DNA of 64,000 nt from Cupriavidus sp. WKF15 (GTDB lineage: Bacteria; Pseudomonadota; Gammaproteobacteria; Burkholderiales; Burkholderiaceae): positions 2,294,001 to 2,358,000 of the forward strand of contig NZ_CP119573.1 in assembly GCF_029278605.1 (NCBI RefSeq). The letters run 5' to 3'. Within the stretch, counting starts at the first letter, position 1, and the number at the start of each line of letters is the position of its first letter. This document shows positions 8,480 through 17,030 of the stretch, one piece after another. The notes under the pieces were generated by a model that was not told the origin of the DNA, ran no database searches, and saw only the letters and a program-made list of their open reading frames with translations. The position numbers and the translations under genes are program-made.

Positions 8480-9247
8480 TCAGGCAACCGACAGACCGCC
8501 GTCCACGCTGATGCTCTGCCCGTTGATGAAGCGCCCGGCGGCCGAGGCCAGCAGCAACGCCAGGCCAGCTACGTCGCCCGCTTCGCCGATGCGCCGCATC
8601 GGATTGCGCGCGGCCAGTTGCGCCTCGCGGTCCGGGTCGCCCCACAATGCCTCGCGCGAGAACTCCGTCCGTACCGGGCCGGGGTTGATGGCGTTGACGT
8701 TCACGCCGCTCGCTCCCAGTTCGAGTGCCAGGCTGCGCACCGCCTGATCCACGGCAGCCTTGGTGATGCTGTACATGCCCAGGTATGCGGAGCCGCGCTT
8801 GGCCGCGATGCTCGACATGAAGGTGATCGAGCCATCGCGCCGCGCCACCATTTGCGGCGCCAGCGCGTTGACCAGCAACAGGTTGCCGCGCACATTGCCG
8901 GCCATGGCCGCGTCGAACACTTCCGGACCCTGGCTCAGCAACGATCCCACCGCACCGTCCGCCGCCGCATTCAGCACCAGGGCATCTACCCGGCCAAACG
9001 CCGCCAGCGCTTGTTCCGCGAATGCGCGCACGCTGGCCAGGTCGGCGATGTCGCAGGCAATGCCCCGGGCGCGTATCCCCTCGCTCTCCAGCTGCGCGGC
9101 AACGGTCTGTGCGACATCGCCGTCACGGCCGGAAACCACGACAGCGGCACCGGCATGTCCGAGCGCACGCGCCATTTCAAGGCCCATGCCCTTGGTAGAG
9201 CCGGTCACGACGGCCACGCGGCCCGAAAGGTCAAAGAGGTTCTGCAT
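8480..9247 (-). CDS. SDR-family oxidoreductase
   Basis: A 255-residue classical short-chain dehydrogenase/reductase. The N-terminal TGSTKGMG is the nucleotide-binding motif, LNAAADG replaces the usual NNAG, the serine is in FMSSIAAKRG, and YSITKAA contains the catalytic Tyr-x3-Lys. INPGPVRTEF and the C-terminal NGQSISVDGG are family landmarks. The start at 9247 is set by AGGAG 8 bases upstream; a longer in-frame extension lacks support. Substrate unknown. It is divergent from a TetR regulator that probably represses it. Confidence 0.9.
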   Translation of the reverse strand: MQNLFDLSGRVAVVTGSTKGMGLEMARALGHAGAAVVVSGRDGDVAQTVAAQLESEGIRARGIACDIADLASVRAFAEQALAAFGRVDALVLNAAADGAVGSLLSQGPEVFDAAMAGNVRGNLLLVNALAPQMVARRDGSITFMSSIAAKRGSAYLGMYSITKAAVDQAVRSLALELGASGVNVNAINPGPVRTEFSREALWGDPDREAQLAARNPMRRIGEAGDVAGLALLLASAAGRFINGQSISVDGGLSVA

Positions 9248-9388
9248 TACAGGGACTCCTGTCGATTGGAGGACACAAGGAAGGCGTGACCGACCGGCAC
9301 GCCGTTTAAATGACGAACAACATTTATTGAACAAATTATGGCCATCATCTAAAATTCGTCAAGGATCAATTTCCGAAGGAGCCTTCAG
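9248..9388. promoter_or_regulatory. Divergent SDR/TetR promoter with inverted repeat
   Basis: An AT-rich 141-bp spacer between divergent genes. TGACGAA at 9311-9317 and TTCGTCA at 9355-9361 form a 7-bp inverted repeat 44 bp apart, about four helical turns, flanking the AT-rich core. This is a candidate TetR operator pair; the repressor identity is inferred only from adjacency. Confidence 0.4.
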
Positions 9389-9985
9389 ATGGCGCGTGCA
9401 TCACGGGAACAAGCCGACAAGAATCGGGAAGCCATCGAACAGGCGTCGTCGCGCCTGTTCCGCGAACGCGGGCTGAATGGCGTCAGCGTGGCCGAGCTGA
9501 TGGCTGGCGCCGGGCTGACGCACGGCGGCTTCTATGGGCACTTCGCCTCGAAGGACGCACTCGCGGCGCAGGCCTGCACGCGCGCATTCGACGAGGCGGC
9601 GGCACGCTGGGAACGCCGCATCGATCGCGCGGCGGGCGACCCGCAAGCCATGCTGGCCAACCTGGTCGAGCCCTATCTCACGCGGGCGCATTGCGCCAAC
9701 CCCGGCGACGGCTGCGTGGCGGTGGCACTTGCCAGCGACGTGGCGCGCGAGCCGGCCGACAAGCCGGTACGGCTCGCTTACCTGGAAGGCTTCCGGTCGC
9801 TGGTCCGGGATATGGAAACGACCGTGGCCAGTGACAGCGCCGAGACGCGCCACAAGGAAGCCCTGATCCGCATGGCGATGCTAGTAGGCGCAGTTACGCT
9901 GGCACGTGCCATCGAAGGCGACACCATGTCCGACGGCATCCTGGACGCCGTGCGCGAACGGCTGCTCGGAACGTCTTCCGGCTAA
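9389..9985 (+). CDS. TetR-family transcriptional regulator
   Basis: A 198-residue regulator. The N-terminal helix-turn-helix is clear: ASSRLFRERGLNGVSVAELM followed by AGLTHGGFYGHFASKDAL, which is the highly conserved TetR recognition region. The C-terminal 140 residues form a helical ligand-binding domain with a cysteine pair at AHCANPGDGCVA typical of the TetR_C_13/YcdC-like subgroup. AAGGAG precedes the ATG by 8 bases. Divergent orientation from the SDR gene suggests local autorepression and control of the SDR. Confidence 0.9.
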   Translation: MARASREQADKNREAIEQASSRLFRERGLNGVSVAELMAGAGLTHGGFYGHFASKDALAAQACTRAFDEAAARWERRIDRAAGDPQAMLANLVEPYLTRAHCANPGDGCVAVALASDVAREPADKPVRLAYLEGFRSLVRDMETTVASDSAETRHKEALIRMAMLVGAVTLARAIEGDTMSDGILDAVRERLLGTSSG

Positions 9986-10091
9986 CCCGCCACAATTCCG
10001 AAACGCCCTGATTTACCGCTCTGCGTGCCCCACCGGGACACGCATGCCCTGACTCATCCCCGCGCTCGCAAGCGCCCCGACAGAGAGACCC

Positions 10092-11402
10092 ATGTTCGCC
10101 CAAGCGATTTCCAGCCGGCTCGACCGGCGCGGCATCCACTATGCGTGGCTCGTCGCTGCCGTCACCTTTCTCGTCATGCTCACCACGTCGGCGGCACTCG
10201 GCCTGCCCGGCGCCTTCCTCAAGCCGCTGAGCAGCGAGATGGGATGGAACACTGACCAGATTTCCTCGATCCTGGCCTTCCGTTTCGCGCTGTTCGGATT
10301 GATGGCGCCGTTCTCGGCGCTCCTAATGGAGCGCTTCGGCGTGCGCAACGTGGTGTGCGCCGCCCTGGCGCTGATTGCCGGCGGCATGGCGCTGGCCACG
10401 GTCGTCACGGAGTTGTGGCAGCTGTTCCTGGCATGGGGCGTGATGCTCGGCATCGGCTCCGGCATGACCGCGCTGGTGCTGGCCGCCGTCGTGGCCAACC
10501 GCTGGTTCAGCGCGCGGCGCGGGCTGGTGATCGGGCTGCTCACCGCCAGTTCGGCCACCGGCCAGCTCGCCTTCCTGCCGGCGGCAGCCTGGCTGATCGA
10601 ACACATGGGCTGGCGCGTGGCCGTGCTGCCGGTGCTGGCTGGCTGCGCGGTACTGGCCGTGCTGGTGTTCGCGCTGATGCGCAACCGCCCCGCCGACGTC
10701 GGCCTGGCCGCATTCGGCGAGGTCCCTGCCGCGGTCCCGGTGGCTGCGGCCCCGCCACCCCCTCCCCTGACACTGCGCGGCCCCTTCGTCGTGCTGCGCG
10801 ACGCCATGCGCAACCAGGCCTTCTGGGTGCTGGCCGGTACCTTTTTCATCTGCGGCCTGTCCACCAACGGTCTGATCCAGACCCACTTCATCGCGCTCTG
10901 CGGGGACTTCGGCATGGGCCCTGTGCCGGCCGCCTCGGCGCTGGCCATGATGGGCGCGTTCGACTTCGTCGGCACCATCCTGTCCGGCTGGCTGTCGGAC
11001 CGCTATGACAGCCGCAAGCTGCTGTTCTGGTACTACGGGCTGCGCGGCCTGTCGCTGTTCTGGCTGCCCCATTCCACCTTCACCCTGTACGGTCTGTCGA
11101 TCTTCGCGATGTTCTACGGCCTGGACTGGATTGCCACCGTACCGCCCACGGTCAAGCTGGCCGCCACCGCGTTCGGCCGCGACCGCGCGCCGATGGTGTT
11201 CGGCTGGATTTTTGCCGCCCACCAGATCGGCGCGGCCACGGCGGCGTTCGGCGCGGGCCTGAGCCGTACGCTGCTGCTGACCTACACGCCCGCCTTGTAT
11301 GCCGCGGGCGCGGCGTGCTTCGCGGCGGCTCTGCTGGCGCTGTTCGTCAGGCGTGCCGCGACGTCGGGCAACGCCGCCGCGGTGCAACCGGCAAACGGCT
11401 GA
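10092..11402 (+). CDS. MFS transporter (oxalate/formate antiporter-like)
   Basis: A 436-residue carrier with 12 predicted membrane helices and a central proline/alanine-rich cytoplasmic loop (VPVAAAPPPPPL). WNTDQISSILAFRFALFGL and GWLSDRYDSRKLL (motif A of the second half) fit the monocarboxylate/OFA-type MFS group, which moves small organic anions. The transported compound is not evident. It lies 106 bp downstream of the TetR gene on the same strand and could be part of its regulon. Confidence 0.85.
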   Translation: MFAQAISSRLDRRGIHYAWLVAAVTFLVMLTTSAALGLPGAFLKPLSSEMGWNTDQISSILAFRFALFGLMAPFSALLMERFGVRNVVCAALALIAGGMALATVVTELWQLFLAWGVMLGIGSGMTALVLAAVVANRWFSARRGLVIGLLTASSATGQLAFLPAAAWLIEHMGWRVAVLPVLAGCAVLAVLVFALMRNRPADVGLAAFGEVPAAVPVAAAPPPPPLTLRGPFVVLRDAMRNQAFWVLAGTFFICGLSTNGLIQTHFIALCGDFGMGPVPAASALAMMGAFDFVGTILSGWLSDRYDSRKLLFWYYGLRGLSLFWLPHSTFTLYGLSIFAMFYGLDWIATVPPTVKLAATAFGRDRAPMVFGWIFAAHQIGAATAAFGAGLSRTLLLTYTPALYAAGAACFAAALLALFVRRAATSGNAAAVQPANG

Positions 11403-11417
11403 GAGCTCGCCACGCGC

Positions 11418-12050
11418 TCAGAACTTCGGAATCCTCAGTGTCTTGCTGACCATCAGCGAGCCGGACAGCGCGAACAGCAGCACTAGCGGATGCAGCTCGG
11501 CCGGCCCGATCGTCCATGCGCCGCCGGGCAGCGCCGCGCCGATGCGGTCCTGCGCGGCGCACCAGGCCAGCACGCCTGTCAGCAGCACGCTCGTGGGGAT
11601 GGGCGTGCCCTCGAAATACTTCACCTTGCCGCTGCCGGCCGACAGCGTCTCCGCGGTGACGTTGAAACGCGCGAGCCGGCTGACGCCGCAGCAGACAAAG
11701 ACAATCAGCACCGCCAGGTCCCAGCCGCCGCGCATGCCGGCGGCAAACGCCAGCGTGGCCGGGCCGACGCCGAAGGAGATGATGTCGGCCAGCGAATCCA
11801 GCTCGCGCCCAAGCGCCGAATGCTGGTGCCGCCAGCGCGCGATGCGCCCGTCGAGCACGTCGAAGATGAATGCCAGCGGGGCCAGCGCGGCCGCCGTGAA
11901 GAAATGCGCCGGCGTCGGCGTGGCCACGTAGAACATGGCGAAGAACACCGACGCCATCCCGCAGGCCGCATTGCCCAGCGTGAACACATCCGCAAGCTGC
12001 AGCTCGCGCAGCATGGAGAAATGGCGGGGCCGTTCCTGAGGTGCCGACAT
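11418..12050 (-). CDS. pssA: CDP-alcohol phosphatidyltransferase (phosphatidylserine synthase-like)
   Basis: A 210-residue inner-membrane enzyme with the full CDP-alcohol phosphotransferase signature, read as DGRIAR, then GRELDSLAD after eight residues, giving the DG-x2-AR-x8-G-x3-D-x3-D pattern with both metal-binding aspartates. ADVFTLGNAACGM at the N-terminus is typical of bacterial type II phosphatidylserine synthases, which make PS from CDP-diacylglycerol and serine. The usual PssA in this order is about 260 residues, so this may be a second shorter paralogue. An ABM-domain gene lies 10 bp upstream on the same strand. Confidence 0.78.
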   Translation of the reverse strand: MSAPQERPRHFSMLRELQLADVFTLGNAACGMASVFFAMFYVATPTPAHFFTAAALAPLAFIFDVLDGRIARWRHQHSALGRELDSLADIISFGVGPATLAFAAGMRGGWDLAVLIVFVCCGVSRLARFNVTAETLSAGSGKVKYFEGTPIPTSVLLTGVLAWCAAQDRIGAALPGGAWTIGPAELHPLVLLFALSGSLMVSKTLRIPKF

Positions 12051-12060
12051 CTGGTTTGGC

Positions 12061-12351
12061 TCAGAGTACCTTGGACACGTGGCCGACCTGCGGCGCAGCC
12101 GCGAAGCAGTCGCTGACCAGCGCGCGCCACTCCTGGAATTCCGGCGCTTCGCGGAAATGCACCATGTGGTCTTCGACCGTTTCCCACTCGACTACAAGCG
12201 TGTATTGCTGCGGCTGCTCGATCGAGCGGAACAGCTGCACGCCGTGACACCCGCGCGAACGCAGGAACAGCGGTTTGGCCTTGGCGACGCCCTGCTCGAA
12301 CTGGCCTTCGCTGCCAGGCTTGACGGTGATTTGCGCGATTTCCTTGATCAT
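12061..12351 (-). CDS. Antibiotic biosynthesis monooxygenase (ABM) domain protein
   Basis: A 96-residue single-domain dimeric alpha-beta barrel protein. It opens with IAQITVKPGSEGQFEQ, contains GCHGVQLFRSIEQPQQY and VEWETVEDHMVHFREAPEFQ, which is the standard ABM/Dabb layout, and ends in a short C-terminal strand. Such proteins act on quinones or haem-like ligands, but no catalytic residue can be assigned here. It is separated by only 10 bp from the phosphatidyltransferase gene, so the two are probably cotranscribed. Confidence 0.85.
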   Translation of the reverse strand: MIKEIAQITVKPGSEGQFEQGVAKAKPLFLRSRGCHGVQLFRSIEQPQQYTLVVEWETVEDHMVHFREAPEFQEWRALVSDCFAAAPQVGHVSKVL

Positions 12352-12378
12352 GATGTCCCTGTATCTGGTTGGGTGGCT

Positions 12379-12394
12379 GCCGGCACGTGCCGGC
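12379..12394. promoter_or_regulatory. 16-bp perfect palindrome upstream of the ABM gene
   Basis: GCCGGCACGTGCCGGC, a perfect palindrome, lies 27 bp upstream of the ABM start and 110 bp upstream of the nuclease start on the other strand. It is a candidate operator for the divergent pair, with no regulator assigned. Confidence 0.35.
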
Positions 12395-12503
12395 GGATGA
12401 CATTACCTTAGCACGATCACGCGGGTGGATCGCGCGGCCGCAATCCTTTCGTGACTCGTGCACCGTAGCATCGCAGCTTCTGTCGAAGCCATCATGAACC
12501 GCC

Positions 12504-13355
12504 ATGCTAATGAAGCCGCTGAATGCCCTGACCGCCGGACTGCTGCTCGCCGGCCACACCACCCTCGCCCTTGCGGCCACCGCGGCGTGCGGGTCACCGT
12601 CGACGCTGATTGCCGATGTGCAAGGCGCGGCGGCCGTTTCGCCGCTCGTGGGCAAGCCCGTGGAGATCGAGGCCGTGGTCACGGCCGACTACAGCGGCCC
12701 CGACGGCTTCATGGGCTTTTTCATCCAGCAGGGCGACGACAAACGGCAGCACCGGCCGGGTGTATCCGAGGGCTTGTTCGTCTACGCGCCGCGCTACGCC
12801 GCACGTACCGGCGACCTGCTGCGGCTGGCCGGCACGGTGGAGGAGCGCTACGGCCAGACCCAGCTGGCCTTGTCGGGCATGCCCTCGCTCTGCGCGACGG
12901 GGCGCTCCGTCACTGCGGCCAGTCTTGTGCTGCCCTTTCCCAGCGAGATGGCACTGAGGGCACACGAAGGCATGCTCGTCACCCTGCCTCAGACCCTGAC
13001 GGTCAACGACACGCATGAACTGGGCCGCTACGGCAGCCTGCTGCTCGGGCTCGGCCGGTTGCGCACGCCTACTGCCGTCGCCGCGCCACGCGAAGAGGCT
13101 GCACGGGCTGCGGCCGAGAACGCGCTGAACCGGCTGGTACTGGACGATGGTTCAAGCCACCAGAACCCGGCGGTAGTTCCCTACCCCGCTCCCGCCCTGA
13201 GCACCGCAAACCCGGTGCGCGCCGGCGACACCGTGACCGGCCTGCGCGGCGTGCTGGAAAAGCGCTATGGCAGCTGGCGCGTGCAGCCCGTGCCCGGCGC
13301 CGCACCTCCCCGGTTCACCGCCGCCAATCCTCGCCAGCCTGCCCCCGTACGCGCC
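12504..13355 (+). pseudogene. ExeM/NucH-type extracellular nuclease, 5' half (split by island)
   Basis: The first 284 codons of an extracellular endonuclease: a signal peptide (TAGLLLAGHTTLALAATA), then an OB-fold-like region with GFFIQQGDD and LRLAGTVEERYGQTQL typical of the ExeM/NucH N-terminus. At 13355 the frame runs into the inserted island and would terminate after about 47 foreign residues. The catalytic domain resumes at 37480. The last host codons (CCC GTA CGC GCC) join in frame to ACG GGC ACC GAC on the right side. The gene is inactivated as it stands, because this half lacks all active-site residues. Confidence 0.9.
13348..13355. repeat. Left target-site duplication of the island
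   Basis: TACGCGCC, identical to 37472-37479, immediately outside the TGT end. Eight bases is the only length that makes both flanks equal when the ends are taken as TGT and ACA. Confidence 0.85.
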
Positions 13356-13382
13356 TGTTCCAGAGGAATGCCATTTGTCAAA
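13356..13382 (+). repeat. Left terminal inverted repeat of the island
   Basis: Begins TGTTCCAGAGGAATG and ends in TTTGTCAAA (13374-13382). Aligned with the reverse complement of 37445-37471 it matches at about 19 of 27 positions, including TGT, CC, AAT and all of TTTGTCAAA at identical spacing. Confidence 0.85.
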
Positions 13383-13519
13383 TCCATGGGTGGTGCCACG
13401 AGCAGCACTGAGAACCCTTCGAATATAGGGATTGTCGACGCCTTGCATGGTCGCGCACGTAGCAAACCTTGCCTGCCGTCAGGTGCGTTTTCATGAAGAT
13501 GCGAGCAGTATCAGGTGAC

Positions 13520-13537
13520 GGAATGCGATTTGTCAAA
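13520..13537 (+). repeat. Second left-end binding-type repeat
   Basis: GGAATGCGATTTGTCAAA repeats 13365-13382 with a single difference (C to G) 155 bp further in. Repeated copies near an element end are what TnsB-type transposases bind. Confidence 0.7.
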
Positions 13538-13959
13538 AATTGCAAGAACTCAACATCTCCGCGTCGACCAGAACAAGGTCCGCGCCACACTGAGCCAGAG
13601 ATGCGTGCCGTACCTAAGGCGGGATAACGGGCTATAGCGCACAGAGCTCACCTACTGGTCGATAAGACCCGCGACGTACAGCACAAATATATCTGCGCGG
13701 AGCTGGCCGCCGCCTGCATGGGCGTGGTACCCAGAACAGGTTTCTCTGCACCCGGCGCGCCACCGCGGCGTGCCGCTTCCGCGTAAAGTTGCGAAACGAC
13801 CAGACGCGGCAGTCTGCATGCGTCTTCTCACGCAGATAGGCGGCGAGTGCCAGCTCGGCCGTGGTCAGCACCCCACTCTCGAAGTCCTCCGCCGAACTGT
13901 CATGTACGGCATGTACTGCAGGACCGACGACGGTATGTTCCAGCGTTTCAGCCCACGCT

Positions 13960-14384
13960 CCACCTTGCTGTCGAGGGAGGCCGCCACCCCGCATGCGGCA
14001 TATTTTGGGATGATTGACGGCCTGCAGTTGAAGAACTGGTGGAAGACGCATGGCAAGGGTCTTGTGGCCTCCAACATCCGACATTCGCTCGGCCCCACCG
14101 ACGTCAACAATCAGATCCGGTCGACCGCCACGACCACGCCCGAGAATTTCTGGTACTTCAACAACGGGATCACCTTGATCGCCGACGAGGCGGTGAAGGC
14201 GCCGGCGGGCGCCTCGTCCAAAGCGGCGGGCAACTTCAGGCTCAAGAACTCCTCGATCGTCAATGGGGCGCAGACCGTTAGTTCGTTAGCCAAGGTCGAG
14301 GACGATGCCAAACTGGGCATGGTACGCGTGCCATTCCACGTCATTCTGCTGACCGGCACGCCCTCCGGTTTCGGTCAGGAAGTC
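13960..14384 (+). pseudogene. AIPR-family (phage abortive infection-type) protein remnant
   Basis: About 140 codons match the core of AIPR-family proteins: NIRHSLGPTDVNNQI, then ENFWYFNNGITLIADE, then SSIVNGAQTVSSL, in the order and spacing of the family. The N-terminal half is lost or unrecognisable (the frame runs back to 13770 without homology) and the C-terminus is cut at 14385 by a 33-bp inverted-repeat element. AIPR proteins are associated with plasmid-encoded phage resistance. Here the gene is non-functional debris from an earlier cargo of the island. Confidence 0.7.
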
Positions 14385-14556
14385 GGGGTCATCGTACTTT
14401 TGGTGCGGATTCTGGCGCTAGCAAGCCCTGGTGCCGATCGTGGCAAGGCTTTTCAGGTTGCTTCGCCTCGCGTACCTGCCGTTCTTTCAAGTAATTGATT
14501 TAATGCGGTTCCCAAGGCTGGACCGCCAGATTTCGCACCAAAAGTACGATGCCCCC
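14385..14556. mobile_element. Small element with 33-bp inverted repeats
   Basis: 14385-14417 and the reverse complement of 14524-14556 are 33-bp inverted repeats differing at three positions, with the shared core CATCGTACTTTTGGTGCG. They enclose 106 bp without coding capacity. The element truncates the AIPR gene on its left and a tyrosine-recombinase gene on its right. No target duplication is visible, so it may be a MITE or the collapsed remains of an IS. Confidence 0.6.
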
Positions 14557-15064
14557 GAACCTGAAGCACCAGACCGCGCTCGCGGTCGCCTACGGCGCCG
14601 GCTTGCGCGCCAGCGAAGTGGTGGCGTTGAAGGTGACCGATATCGACAGCGAACGCATGAGCCTGCGCATCGAACAGGGCAAGGGTCGCAAGGACCGCTA
14701 CGCGATGCTCTCGCCCGTGCTGCTCGAACGCCTGCGCGTCTGGTGGCGCGTCGCCCATGCCCAAGGCAAGATGCTCGACGGAGGCTGGCTGTTCCCTGGC
14801 CTCAACCCCATCGAGTCGCTCAGCACCCGGCAACTCAATCGCGCCATCCATGCCGCCGCCCAGGGTGCACAGATTGAGAAGCACGTATCCATGCATACGC
14901 TGCGACACAGCTTCGCCACCCACCTCGAACAGAAGGTCGATATCCGCGTCATTCAAGTACTGCTTGGGCACAAGAAGCTGGAGACGACAGCGCTCTATGC
15001 CCAGGTCGCCACTGATCTGCTGCGCGAGGTCGTCAGCCCGCTCGAGAACCTGCGTTCCAACTAG
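14549..15064 (+). pseudogene. Tyrosine recombinase, C-terminal catalytic domain only
   Basis: 171 codons cover the catalytic domain of a tyrosine-type integrase: the first Arg in YGAGLRASEVVAL, the His-x2-Arg box in HTLRHSFATHL, the second His in VLLGHKKLET, and the nucleophile in TTALYAQVA. The N-terminal core-binding domain, normally about 100 residues or more, is missing, cut off at the inverted-repeat element. The sequence belongs to the integrase type found just upstream of IS91-family transposases, and an IS91 fragment does follow it. Confidence 0.82.
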
Positions 15065-15130
15065 AGGTCCTGCCGCCGAGCTCACTGTGCTCGAGGTTGC
15101 GGACATCTTCCGCCTCCACGGGGCGGCCTG
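15065..15130 (+). pseudogene. IS91-family transposase, first ~20 codons
   Basis: Directly after the recombinase stop, a second frame reads VLEVADIFRLHGAA, which matches the N-terminus of IS91-family transposases (LEVADIFR-x-HG). It stops at 15130 where Tn3-related sequence begins. The tandem of recombinase plus IS91 transposase is a known arrangement; here only the start of the second gene remains. Confidence 0.6.
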
Positions 15131-15174
15131 AGGGTCGGCCGGGATTCGTAAAAAATCCGCCACATCTCCGCTAA
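15131..15174. repeat. Possible Tn3-family terminal repeat
   Basis: GGGTCGGCC followed by GGGATTCG and ending CTCCGCTAAG lies just downstream of the Tn3-type tnpA fragment. A GGG start and TAAG end are the hallmarks of Tn3-family 38-bp ends, but no partner copy is present in the window. Confidence 0.35.
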
Positions 15175-15404
15175 GCGGCTGATTTGAATAGGAATCGATC
15201 GATGGATCGAGCGGTGGCACGCGCCGCTGCAGGTCCAGCAGGTAATCCCCCAGCCGGTTGATATGCTCGCGCCGGTAGGGTGACAGCGCCTTGAGCACCT
15301 CGGCATCGATGGGATGCCCCTTCTCCTGCAGATCCTTTAGCCTCCGCGACATCCACTGCACGTTGTAGAGGATGACCATATTGGCCACGAGCTGGTTGTA
15401 CTTA

Positions 15405-16496
15405 TTGAGACTTGCATAAATGCTGACATCACCACAACTCGGCCTGCTTCCAGCACGCGGCAATGATGTTGGCGCGTTGCTGTGCGCTGCGCAGCCGATT
15501 GCGGGCGATCGTTTTGAGTTCGGCGAGCGAGTGTGGGCAGAAGTTGGCCAGGGCATGGCGCTTGAGCCAGGCCCAGAGATACTCCACTGGATTCAGGTCC
15601 GGGCTGTAGGGTGGGACAAAGGCCATCTGCACTGCACCACCAGTGCTATCGAGGTAGTCGCGCACGATGCGACTCTTGTGCTGCGCGGCGCCGTCCCAGA
15701 TGATCATCAGGCGGCGTTTGAGGTGCGCGCGCAGTGCCTTGAGAAACTCCACGATCTGTGCGCTCTTGATCGCGCCGTCGTAAAGGCGGAACAGGCAGTT
15801 GTGATAACTCATTCCCGCGATGGCCGAGACATGCTTCCAGTTGAAATGAAACTGGATGACTGGCGTTTGACCTTTCGGAGCCCAGGTGCGCACGCGCGTG
15901 GGGCGCTCCGAGAGCCCAGACTCGTCAATGAAGACGATCAGCCGTTGCTCCCGCGTACACTTTTTTTGAGCGCGGGCCAAGTCTTGCGCTTCCACGCCAG
16001 AACGGCGTCCTCGTCGCGCTCGATAGCGCGTCGATCTGGGCGTTGGGGCGAGAAGCCGAGCGAATCCAGAATGCGCCAGACATGGGCCTCGTTGTATGAC
16101 ACACCGAAGCGTTGCTCGATGAGTAGACGCACCCGTTTGAGCGTCCACAGTTCGGTGCCAAAGCCATGCTCGGTGGGGCGCTGCAGCAAGGCACGACACA
16201 ACTGCTCGCGCTGGGCATCGTCGAGCAACGACGGCCGTCCACGGGCCATGGTGCGCAGCGCATCGATGCCGCCTTCGTCCAGGCGCGCCTTCCACGTGTA
16301 CACCGTCTGCCGTGCCACGCCCACCGCAGCCGCAACCTCCGCGACCGGCTTGTTCGCTAACAGCATCCGTCCAGCGCGAACCCGCTTTCTGGTCGCTTCG
16401 TCCATCTTCCCAGCCATGCAATCGACTCCCGATCAACGCCTTGATCAGATAACGCGTCAGACTCGAATCGGTTGTCATGATTTATATAAGTCTCAA
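15405..16496. mobile_element. IS630-family insertion sequence (1092 bp)
   Basis: Ends are TTGAGACTTGCATAAATGCT on the left and, as reverse complement on the right, TTGAGACTTATATAAATCAT, an inverted repeat with a few mismatches that continues into TGACA. The element is flanked on both sides by TA (15403-15404 and 16497-16498), the target duplication of IS630/Tc1/mariner elements. It interrupts a Tn3-family tnpA, whose frame is restored by precise removal, so this insertion is relatively recent. Confidence 0.92.
15429..16417 (-). CDS. IS630-family transposase (two frames joined by -1 frameshift)
   Basis: The first frame (16417 down to 15938) starts MAGKMDEATRKRVRAGR and holds the helix-turn-helix domain (AAAVGVARQTVYTWKARL). 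The second, in the -1 frame, holds the DDE catalytic domain: FIDESGL, then IIWDGAAQHK, then PYSPDLNPVEYLW. The junction is a run of seven A (minus strand, about 15961-15967) giving CTC AAA AAA AGT in frame 1 and AAA AAG TGT in frame 2, a textbook slippery site for programmed -1 frameshifting. Fusion length is about 329 residues, as expected for the family, so the element may be active. Confidence 0.88.
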
Positions 16497-16762
16497 TAAT
16501 TACCTTGCGTTGCTCGTGCCGAAGGTTCTCGGCGATGGTGCCGTCGCCGCCGAACATCAGCCACTGTGCGAAGTCGTTGAACTGCTCGCTCTTGTTCGTC
16601 GCGGCATGGATTACCCGGCGTAGCTCCGGGTCGTTCAAGTATTTCAGCAGGAACAGGGTGCGGATCACCCGGCCCAGCTCCCGGAAAGCAAAGTAAATGG
16701 TGAGCCTCCCCTGAAATTTCGCCTCCCAATAAGTCGTGTGTAGTCTCTACCGAGGCAGGCAT

Positions 16763-16990
16763 ACACGGCGGAATTCCAAGTGGCCGCCGTGAGTCAAGGC
16801 CGGGCACGGCATAAGCGCCGTGGCCGCGAGTTGGGCGTGTCAGAGCAGACGCTGCGCAACTGGGTGAAGGCCGAACGGGCTGGCAGGTTTATGCTGGCGC
16901 AAAAGTGGTCACGCCCGAGCAGATGGAGCTCTCACGGCTCCGCGCCGCGAACAAGCACCTGCAGATGGGGCTCGAAATCTCCAAAATGAG
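16763..16990 (+). pseudogene. IS3-family OrfA remnant
   Basis: RRGRELGVSEQTLRNWVKAE is the helix-turn-helix of an IS3-family OrfA, and after a frame break the leucine-zipper start reads VTPEQMELSRLRAANK. No OrfB or inverted repeats remain. The rest of 16703-17030 shows no gene. Confidence 0.6.
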
Positions 16991-17030
16991 AAAGAACCCC
17001 ATTCCAGTCGGCGCTTATCCTTGATTACCC

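Larger units (their letters stand above)
15168..16702 (-). pseudogene. tnpA: Tn3-family transposase tnpA, C-terminal fragment interrupted by IS630
   Basis: The C-terminal part of a Tn3-family TnpA. The upstream piece (16702-16497) contains LGRVIRTLFLLKYLND and FAQWLMFGGDGTIAEN; the downstream piece (15404-15168) contains VILYNVQWMSRRLKDLQEKG and RREHINRLGDYLLDLQRR. These are the classic conserved TnpA blocks around the last catalytic Glu region. An IS630-family element sits between them. Deleting that element and one TA restores QRKVIKYNQLVANM exactly. About 800 N-terminal residues are absent, so the transposase was already truncated. Confidence 0.88.
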
